Shown: in pieces, positions 7,572 to 14,647 of the stretch
Numbering within the stretch: position 1 is the stretch's first letter
How the letters are laid out: every line of letters starts with the position of its first letter
From: Pyrinomonadaceae bacterium MAG19_C2-C3
Lineage (GTDB): Bacteria > Acidobacteriota > Blastocatellia > Pyrinomonadales > Pyrinomonadaceae
Length of the DNA: 33,970 nucleotides
Direction of reading: 5' to 3'
Assembly: GCA_024330265.1 (NCBI GenBank)
Contig: JANDLT010000048.1
Location: forward strand, 1 to 33,970
Translations under genes and position numbers: made by a program
Notes under the pieces: model-generated
What the model was told of the DNA's origin: nothing
The model's database searches: none
Seen by the model: the letters and a program-made list of their open reading frames with translations, nothing else

Positions 7572-9311
7572 ATGGCAAGCGGATTGGTAATTCATTTTGA
7601 ATACGACGGCGAGAAGCACACGGAAGTTTTCACCCGGTCGCGCGTGCGTATAGGCTTTAATGAAGATTGCGATTTGCGTTTGCGCCCCGCTTCCGCCGCG
7701 CCGTTTTTCGCATCGGGTCAACCGCTGCTTGAACTCGAACGCTTCAACGGCGAATACCGTATCACACGTTTCGATGCTCAACCCGACTTGATGCTTAATC
7801 AATGCTTGCTCGTCGCTGACCATCTCACATCGGAATTAGGCGAACACGCGGGCGAGTTGACCATCAAAGATTCCGATGAGATTCATTTTCCTTCACTCGC
7901 GCTCATCTTTCGTTTCTATCCTTTGACTTCGACGCAAGCCGCTGTCGTTCGTCGTTCCGCCAACGAGAATAACGCGAACACGCTCGTCGCCGCGCGTCAG
8001 AATTCTTACGTCGCGCCGTTTATTGAAAACGCCGCTCTCGAATCGGCGGCAACCGCGCGCCGCGACGATGCGAAAGTTTTCCTGCGCGAGTTCACGCGCG
8101 AATTGATGCGCGAGATTAGTCCGCTCACGAAAATCGCCGTCTTCCTTATCGCCGCGCTGCTCGTCACCAGCGTTTTCTATCTCGGCGCGGCGATGCAGCG
8201 CACCGTCAAACAGAGTCGTGACCAGATTAGTGACATCAATCAACAGATGACGCAGATGCAAGCCCGCATCGCCACGACGGGCGACATGGTGCAAAGCATT
8301 GACGAGAACAACGAACAGATTCGCAGCGCGCTTTCGCCCGCCGTCAAAGTCTTTAGCGATTACGGCAACGGCGTGTGTCTCATCTCCGGGACTTACATGT
8401 TCGTTGACACGCAGTCCGGCAGGGCTTTGCGTTACGCCGCCGTTGAGCGCGACGATGAAGGCGTGCCGCTTCCGGTGGATGCCGCCGGTGGCGCGACGCT
8501 CACCGCCACGGGTTCGGGCAACATCGCGTATTTCGATTTCGTCGGCACGGGTTTTCACGTTGGCGACGGTTACGTTTTAACGAATCGCCACGTCGCCGCC
8601 GAGCCTTGGACGGCGGATGAACGCGCGCAGATTTTGCAGGGCAGCACCAACGGACGCCCGCGCCTAACGAAACTCGTCGCTTACTTTCCGAATCGTCGCA
8701 CACCCGTTACGCTTCGTCTGCGTCAAGCTTCGACACGCGAAGACATCGCCGTGTGTACGATGGATGATGCCGAAGTTGCGAAAGACATTCCCGTGCTTCC
8801 GCTTGATGTTGACGCGAAGCAGTCCGCCGTCGGTACGGAAGTCGTGATGATGGGCTTTCCTTCGGGACCCGAACGCTTGCTCGCCGTGCTGCCCGACGAC
8901 GAATCGCGCACCGCCCGCGCGCGTTATTCATCGTCGCTCGAAAAGCTACTTAACTATCTCGCCGGGCGTAGTCTCGTCACGCCACTGACTACGCGCGGCA
9001 CGATTACAGACCTTCACGCGCGCCGCATAGTGTATGACGCGCGCACGGCGGAAGGCGGTTCGGGCGCGCCTCTGTTCGGCATACAGAATCGCGTCATCGG
9101 CATTAACTTCGCCGTCTTTACCGAAAACACGGCGTCGAATCTCGCCGTTCCCGTGCGCTTCGCCGTGCCGACGCTCCAACAAGCCGGATGGACTTCGCCG
9201 GAAAGCGATGCCAACAAACAGGCGACTCCGACGAGTGTCACAGGCGAACCCGCTCCGGCTAACACGAACACGAACGCACGTCCGGCTAATACCGCGACTT
9301 CTTCCCGCTAA
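7572..9311 (+). CDS. Membrane-anchored FHA-domain trypsin-like serine protease
   Basis: An N-terminal FHA-like domain (residues about 4-118) carries RVRIGFNEDCDLRL, the family RxxIG...DLxL strand pattern; FHA domains bind phosphothreonine peptides. One transmembrane helix follows (about 187-208), then a coiled-coil (212-255), then a trypsin-like/DegP-type protease domain with a complete triad: TNRHVAAE (H340), REDIAV (D391) and EGGSGAPLF (S497). The C-terminus is a Thr/Asn/Pro-rich tail. Topology would put FHA in the cytoplasm and the protease in the periplasm. I prefer the ATG at 7572, directly before the FHA fold; a TTG at 7509 would add 21 residues, and neither has a good ribosome binding site. 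There is no PDZ domain, unlike HtrA/DegP. Function in detail is unknown; transmembrane signalling from phosphorylation to proteolysis is inference. Confidence 0.85.
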   Translation: MASGLVIHFEYDGEKHTEVFTRSRVRIGFNEDCDLRLRPASAAPFFASGQPLLELERFNGEYRITRFDAQPDLMLNQCLLVADHLTSELGEHAGELTIKDSDEIHFPSLALIFRFYPLTSTQAAVVRRSANENNANTLVAARQNSYVAPFIENAALESAATARRDDAKVFLREFTRELMREISPLTKIAVFLIAALLVTSVFYLGAAMQRTVKQSRDQISDINQQMTQMQARIATTGDMVQSIDENNEQIRSALSPAVKVFSDYGNGVCLISGTYMFVDTQSGRALRYAAVERDDEGVPLPVDAAGGATLTATGSGNIAYFDFVGTGFHVGDGYVLTNRHVAAEPWTADERAQILQGSTNGRPRLTKLVAYFPNRRTPVTLRLRQASTREDIAVCTMDDAEVAKDIPVLPLDVDAKQSAVGTEVVMMGFPSGPERLLAVLPDDESRTARARYSSSLEKLLNYLAGRSLVTPLTTRGTITDLHARRIVYDARTAEGGSGAPLFGIQNRVIGINFAVFTENTASNLAVPVRFAVPTLQQAGWTSPESDANKQATPTSVTGEPAPANTNTNARPANTATSSR

Positions 9312-9842
9312 GTTTTCGTCGCCTCGTATCGCTCACGCATTTACGCGATGTCGCAGCCGTTATGCTTTGCCGTTATTGATTTTTGACACCTCGCGCAAGC
9401 GTCAAGTAATCTCCACGTTTTTGTGCGGCACGGTGTTTTCATGGTATGCGGGTTGAGAGTAAGAAACTGCGCCGCGAACGATTTCAAAACTATGGCGGTC
9501 ATCATTTTTACTCACCTTACGCGATGGAAGTATTTTGCGGCTGTGCCGCCCCGATGTGCGGAAAGGCTATGCCTTTCCGGTTCTGCTTGATAAAAATAGT
9601 TGGCAGCTGCGCCGCCCGTGCGAGGCGTAGCCTCGCAGACCTCATACGCTTGACGGTGAGGCGAAGCCCCACCGCACATCAGGCGGCAGAGCCGCGAAAC
9701 TTCGTCTGTCGCGTAAGGTGAGATTTTAGACGATGAAGACTGACCGAAGATTTGTTGACGCACTCAAATCGGGTGCAATAAATTCGCGTCGTTTGACGCT
9801 TTTAGCCGACAACTATTTTACTGCGCTCCATTTAATGCGCGG
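9312..9842. other. 531-bp intergenic region with a multi-hairpin element
   Basis: No gene is supported. The central part (9511-9722) is element C, described separately; short reading frames across it are translations of hairpins. Upstream, TTGACACCTCGCGC (9385) is followed by a complementary GCGTCAA, making a short dyad. Downstream, TTGACG (9793) and TATTTT (9814) are a poor promoter candidate for the following operon (spacing 15). Confidence 0.5.
9511..9722. mobile_element. Element C: inverted-repeat element built of six short-loop hairpins
   Basis: The ends are a perfect 14-bp inverted repeat, CTCACCTTACGCGA (9511-9524) and its complement (9709-9722). Between them lie six small hairpins, nearly all with three-base loops: GCGGC-TGT-GCCGC (9537-9549), GGAAAGGC-TAT-GCCTTTCC (9560-9578), an imperfect GGCAGC/GCCGCC (9602-9616), TGCGAGGC-GTA-GCCTCGCA (9619-9637), GGTGAGGC-GAA-GCCCCACC (9655-9673, one mismatch) and GCGGC-AGA-GCCGC (9683-9695). 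The outer hairpins are also complementary to each other across the element, together with GATGTGCGG (9553-9561) and its complement (9673-9681). No coding capacity. Best guess is a non-autonomous mobile or REP-like element; a structured RNA cannot be excluded. Confidence 0.75.
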
Positions 9843-11990
9843 GTGAACATGACAGCACGACGACACCACATCGCACGGGGCAATTCATCTTTCTTATCGA
9901 ACCATAGCCGCGCCTTAATCGCACTCTGGCTGTTCGTGTTCGGCTGGCTATCTCCAATCGCCACGCTTCACGCCCAACAACCGGCGACGAACGCACCGCC
10001 CACGACCTTTAATCAAAACGGCTTTTTCCGTTCGTCACAGTCCGCCACCAGATTCAAACTCGAACGCACCGATGTCGGCGGCGAAGCCGAACTGCTGACC
10101 GTCTTCAGCACGCATGATGAGCAGTCCGCACCCGATTCATCACTCACATCATCACTCGCTTCACCTTCGTCACCTCTTGCCACATCATCCGTTTCAAACG
10201 GTGATGTGCCGCTTGTCTCAATCTTGCGCGACACGCTTGGCGACAGTGACCCGACCAATGACGTGTTGCGTCAAGTCTGGATGCTGACTTACACGCGCCC
10301 GACGATGAAACAACGCCTTGCCGCCGCGACGCCGTTTCTCTACGCGCGCATCGGCAATAAGAAATCCGTCGGTAAAGGCGTGCCGCCCGCCGTGATTGAT
10401 TTGGGTGCGACTGACCGCGACGTGTGGCAACGCTTTATGTGGATTGCGCTGCAAAGCCTCGTGTTCGATTCGCAAGGTTTCGCCGTCAAAGCTTCGTCGC
10501 GTTCTTACCGCCGCAACATCTCCGATTATCGCAAAGCCCACTTGATACGCGCCCTCGCGGTTCTCGCTTTGTATGAAGCGCAAGGCAATACCGTTCCCGC
10601 GTTCACTCCGACCGAACTCCATGAAATCAGTGCGCGCCTCACGCTTGCCGAAACGACGTTCGGTGGCATCATTGATGACATCAACCTTCAGCGCGTTCAT
10701 GCCAAAGCGATTTACAACACCGAATACACGCGCGGTCAAAACTGGGAACTCTTGCGTCAACGCGCCGAAGCCGAAGGCTTATACTTTGAACCTATCACCA
10801 CGCCCGACGGCACACCGACGCACGCCGTCGTCTGGGCGCGACGTGATGAACTCGCCGCCAATCCGAAGCGCGCTTTCAACAAACGCTTTCTCAATTTCGA
10901 TAATCCTTACACCGATAAACGTCTTCGCAACTGGCAAGGCTACACCGCGACGTGGCACTTCGACGCGCAACACGAGCGCGTTTCATCCGACGCCGAAGGC
11001 GCGCGTCCGGCGGAGATGATTCCGCTTGCGCTCTACGGTTTCGACCACCCGAAGATTCCGATTATGCTCGTTGACTTCCGCGACCGCTTCAATCCGAAAC
11101 GCCGCGAGATGTCCAAGCGCGTGCTTGAAGATGTCGCGCGTAATGTTCTCGCCGTGTCGGTGTTCGGTGATTTGTCGTTCTTCCTGGGGCGCGCGGTTTA
11201 TGATTTTGCGACCGGACAGCGCGGCGCGGACATCAATCAACCTTCGCGCCTTCGTGCCTACTCGCAATTAAAACTCGTGCTGGCACTGGATTCAACGCTT
11301 GATGAACCTTTGCGCGAAGATGTCGCCCGGCGGCTTGAAACCGTCTCGCTCAATCCTATGGAAAACGATGCGACCAACGAAGCGCGCATCGCACAGGCGC
11401 AGTACAAGCGGCTGATTGAACACGCCCGTAAGCCCGACGGCTTGCTTGCCGAAGTCCGCCGCAATCGCAAAATCGAATTGCGCCGCGCGACGCAATCCGG
11501 CACGGCGCGCACGCTCACAAGGCTCGGTCAAATCGCGTCGCTCGGTCTTTATCAACCAACCGGCAAGTGGAACGGTGATTCACGCGAACGGCTCGAACTC
11601 GCACGACAACTGAAATATCACAACCGCTTTCTGCGGCAAGTCGCGGAGTCAAGCCCGCGCATCGAAGTCGTCTGGGACATCAACCGTGTGCGTGATTCGC
11701 TTCTCTTTATCGCGGAACACGGCACGACGGCGAGCAAGCAGACCGCCGACGCGACCGCGAAGATTTTCGCCCACACCGAAGACGACGACCTCCGCCGCCT
11801 GTGCCTAAAAAGCCTTTACCGGATTGACGATGCCGCCGCCAAGTCCGCCCTCGTCCGCATCAACCGCGATGACAAACTTGCGATGGAATGGCGCGTGTTA
11901 AGCCGCGATTATTTGCGTCTGACGATGGAGGAAGCCCGACCCGTCACACCCGATGACGCGCGCATCATCGCGGGCATCATCGAAGAATGA
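9843..11990 (+). CDS. Exported protein of unknown function
   Basis: I do not recognise a family. The start is GTG 9843 or ATG 9849 two codons later; neither has a clear ribosome binding site. Residues 1-46 are a signal peptide with a long n-region (core ALIALWLFVFGWLSPIATLHA, cleavage near AQQ). A Ser-rich linker (about residues 95-125) is encoded by TCATCACTCA-type repeat DNA. The body (125-560) is mixed alpha with many Arg; a weakly hydrophobic stretch ARNVLAVSVFGDLSFFLG occurs near 430. The last about 130 residues look like HEAT-type helical repeats. Stop and next start overlap as ATGA (11987-11990), so it is translationally coupled to the following phosphatase-superfamily gene and probably works with it outside the cytoplasm. 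Confidence 0.8.
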   Translation: MNMTARRHHIARGNSSFLSNHSRALIALWLFVFGWLSPIATLHAQQPATNAPPTTFNQNGFFRSSQSATRFKLERTDVGGEAELLTVFSTHDEQSAPDSSLTSSLASPSSPLATSSVSNGDVPLVSILRDTLGDSDPTNDVLRQVWMLTYTRPTMKQRLAAATPFLYARIGNKKSVGKGVPPAVIDLGATDRDVWQRFMWIALQSLVFDSQGFAVKASSRSYRRNISDYRKAHLIRALAVLALYEAQGNTVPAFTPTELHEISARLTLAETTFGGIIDDINLQRVHAKAIYNTEYTRGQNWELLRQRAEAEGLYFEPITTPDGTPTHAVVWARRDELAANPKRAFNKRFLNFDNPYTDKRLRNWQGYTATWHFDAQHERVSSDAEGARPAEMIPLALYGFDHPKIPIMLVDFRDRFNPKRREMSKRVLEDVARNVLAVSVFGDLSFFLGRAVYDFATGQRGADINQPSRLRAYSQLKLVLALDSTLDEPLREDVARRLETVSLNPMENDATNEARIAQAQYKRLIEHARKPDGLLAEVRRNRKIELRRATQSGTARTLTRLGQIASLGLYQPTGKWNGDSRERLELARQLKYHNRFLRQVAESSPRIEVVWDINRVRDSLLFIAEHGTTASKQTADATAKIFAHTEDDDLRRLCLKSLYRIDDAAAKSALVRINRDDKLAMEWRVLSRDYLRLTMEEARPVTPDDARIIAGIIEE

Positions 11991-14647
11991 TTTCAACATT
12001 AGGTTCAATGAAACTCCGTTTAATGATATTAACGGCGGTGGTGCTTTGCCTTGTCGCGTTCACGCACAACCCAGCATCCGCCGCCGGAGCAAAGCGCGTC
12101 GTGGTCGTCAAAGTTGACGGTTTGCCGCCCGACATGGTTGACGGCTTCGTGCGCGAACGGGATGCGCGCACAGGCAAAAGCCTTCTGCCTTGGGTTGAGC
12201 ACATCTTTTATCAACGCGGTACGCGCGTCGCTAATTTTTATGTGCGCGGCACAAGCCTCTCCGCTCCTTCGTGGTCAATACTCGACTCCGGCAGACATCT
12301 CCAAATCAAAGGCAACGTCGAATACGACCGCTTGATGCTCGGAACTTACGACTACTTAAACATCTTCCCTTTCTACATCTCATATTCGCTTTCGCGCCGC
12401 GTTGATATGCCGGGACCCGAACTGTTTGATGAACTCGGCATCCCGCTTCTCTATGACGCTTATCCTTACGACGAACGCTTTATGAGCTTTCAACTTTTCC
12501 AGCGCGGAGTGCGTTGGTCAACATTGCAACGCGGAATGCAAAACCGCTTCACCACGCGCACGCCGCGCGAACTCTTTGACGAATGGACGATGGGCTTTGA
12601 CTTGCGCTCCGTATTGTTCGAGCAGACCGAGCGCGAGTTGTTGGAGAAGTTGAAAGACCCTAACATCACCTATCTCGATTTCTATACGACCGAGTTCGAC
12701 CACGCCGCGCACGGCAACCGCGACCGCGCCACACACCTGCATTCGATTCGTGAAGTTGACGCCCTCATCGGGCGCATCTGGACGGCAATTCAAGCCACGC
12801 CCGAAGCCGCCCATACCGCTCTGATTCTCGTCTCCGACCACGGCATCAACACTGACGCGAAGATTTATAGTCAGGGCTACAATCTCGTCAAACTCTTAAA
12901 CTCTCGCACGGGCGGCGGTCATCACGTCATCACCAAACGCCGCCTGATGTTGGATTACTCACTCAAAGGAGTTTATCCGCTTGTCCCGCTCGTGACTTCG
13001 ACGAGTCAAGATTCTTACTACCTGAAAAATCAAAGCACCGATTACCCGACCGCGTTGCTTGATTTTGACGGCAATGAACGCGCCGCGATTCACTTGCGCG
13101 ACGGCAGTTTGAATCTACTTCACATACTGCTTCAGCAACTCAAATCGGCTTCAACAACTGATGCCGAACGTCGCGCCGCGCGCTTCGCCCTATTTTCGAT
13201 TATCAATAATCGTCGCAGTGAATGGCGTTCCTTGCACGATGAATTGACGGAAGAACTTCACGCCCTCGACCGTCTCGCCGCGCGGCGTGTGCGTCAAGTC
13301 GAAGCGCAACCCAAGAAGTGGACGGTGGCTGACCGCGATAAAGGAATTGACCAAGAAGCCCGCCGGGTCAATGTTGACCGTCTCAATCTTGAAAATGATG
13401 CGAAGCGATACCGCGCTTATTTAGAAACCCTTGATGCCCTGCTCGCTCTTAGCCCGGAAACTTTTGAGCCGGATAAAATTCGCATCGAAAACCTTATCGC
13501 CAAAAACGCGATGGGAACGTCGAACACTTTGCGCGAACTCCAACATTATCCGGTCGGGCTTGGTGATAAAGGTTTGGTCGTCAAACCCGACGGCACGCTT
13601 GATATGGAACGCAGTTTCGCTTACGTCAACTATTTCGCGTTGATGACCGAACAGGCTGTTCGCAACAACGTTCAACCCGGCGTCGAAAAACATCCAGTTG
13701 ATTTCGTCGCCGTTCGTCTGGCGTCGAACCTCGTCGCACAACTTGCCGACAAGGATAAGGATTTGCGCGCCGATGAAGCCGTGTTGCTCTATAAGGACGT
13801 GGCGCATCAAGCACTCATCCTCGCCCGCCGCGACGCTTCACCTGACGGCAAACTTCATCTGCGCTTTGTGCCAATTAAAAATCTTTTTGAAAACGAAGAC
13901 GGCAATTTGAGTTTCGAGACGGCTTCATTCACAACGGGATTGCCGCTCGCGTTGTGGGAAGATGCGAACTTGAGTGTTCCGATTGATGCGACTTTCACAT
14001 CGAACGCCGTCACGATTTCACAATCCGCGTCACAATCCGCGCCCGATACGGTTTCAAAAAACACCCGCGCGGCATGGCTCAACGAATGGCATACCGATTA
14101 CGAATGGCTCAACGCGGTGCATCGCACGTCCTACTCAAACGGTGTCATCGGCGTCATCGAACATTTTTCCAGACATCCGATTTCGCCGCTCGCCGCGTCC
14201 GATTCCTTTTCCGACACGGACGCGCGATTGCTTCATCGCTTCCGCACACGGCAGCGCGCCCTCGTCGAAACCGATTTATTTATACACGCCAACAATCATT
14301 GGAATTTTGACGTGCGCGGCTTCAATCCCGGCGGCAATCACGGTTCGTTTCATCGCATCTCGACGCACTCGACATTGATGTTCGCGGGCGGAGCGGCGAC
14401 CGGCATCCCGCGCGGCGCGGTTGTCGAACAACCTTATGACAGTCTCGATTTTGTGCCGACCGTGATGCGCCTCACAAACCGTTTAAGCGAATCAACCAGC
14501 CTTCCCGTCCGGTGGTCACGCACCCGCGCCGATGCTTTGCCCGGGCGCGTCATCGGTGAAGTCATCGGTGAAGCGAACTCACCGCTTCGCACCGCGCAAG
14601 TTCCCGCCGCTTCGTCACCTCCAAGCAGAGCGAAAGGTGCGCCGTGA
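11987..14647 (+). CDS. Exported alkaline-phosphatase-superfamily phosphodiesterase-like enzyme
   Basis: Resembles type I phosphodiesterase/nucleotide pyrophosphatase proteins. After a signal peptide (residues 1-33) comes VVVVKVDGLPPD with metal ligand D44, then GTSLSAPSW (88-96), the expected nucleophile region, FYTTEFDHAAHG with D238 and H242, and LVSDHG with D284 and H285. The last metal histidine is probably in GGNHGSFH (H785). These spacings match a two-zinc AP-fold enzyme acting on a phosphate ester in the periplasm or outside. It is long (886 aa): about 300-780 includes a large insertion with charged heptad-rich helices (around 400-500) before the C-terminal fold segment DFVPTVMRL. It overlaps both neighbours by 4 bp (ATGA and GTGA), so the three proteins are made together. 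Substrate unknown; a lipid-linked phosphodiester is a guess from the partner permease. Confidence 0.85.
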   Translation: MISTLGSMKLRLMILTAVVLCLVAFTHNPASAAGAKRVVVVKVDGLPPDMVDGFVRERDARTGKSLLPWVEHIFYQRGTRVANFYVRGTSLSAPSWSILDSGRHLQIKGNVEYDRLMLGTYDYLNIFPFYISYSLSRRVDMPGPELFDELGIPLLYDAYPYDERFMSFQLFQRGVRWSTLQRGMQNRFTTRTPRELFDEWTMGFDLRSVLFEQTERELLEKLKDPNITYLDFYTTEFDHAAHGNRDRATHLHSIREVDALIGRIWTAIQATPEAAHTALILVSDHGINTDAKIYSQGYNLVKLLNSRTGGGHHVITKRRLMLDYSLKGVYPLVPLVTSTSQDSYYLKNQSTDYPTALLDFDGNERAAIHLRDGSLNLLHILLQQLKSASTTDAERRAARFALFSIINNRRSEWRSLHDELTEELHALDRLAARRVRQVEAQPKKWTVADRDKGIDQEARRVNVDRLNLENDAKRYRAYLETLDALLALSPETFEPDKIRIENLIAKNAMGTSNTLRELQHYPVGLGDKGLVVKPDGTLDMERSFAYVNYFALMTEQAVRNNVQPGVEKHPVDFVAVRLASNLVAQLADKDKDLRADEAVLLYKDVAHQALILARRDASPDGKLHLRFVPIKNLFENEDGNLSFETASFTTGLPLALWEDANLSVPIDATFTSNAVTISQSASQSAPDTVSKNTRAAWLNEWHTDYEWLNAVHRTSYSNGVIGVIEHFSRHPISPLAASDSFSDTDARLLHRFRTRQRALVETDLFIHANNHWNFDVRGFNPGGNHGSFHRISTHSTLMFAGGAATGIPRGAVVEQPYDSLDFVPTVMRLTNRLSESTSLPVRWSRTRADALPGRVIGEVIGEANSPLRTAQVPAASSPPSRAKGAP

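Noticed and set aside
9446..9721. Reading frames through the hairpin region
   Set aside because: They translate palindromic element C; no ribosome binding site and no protein-like pattern.
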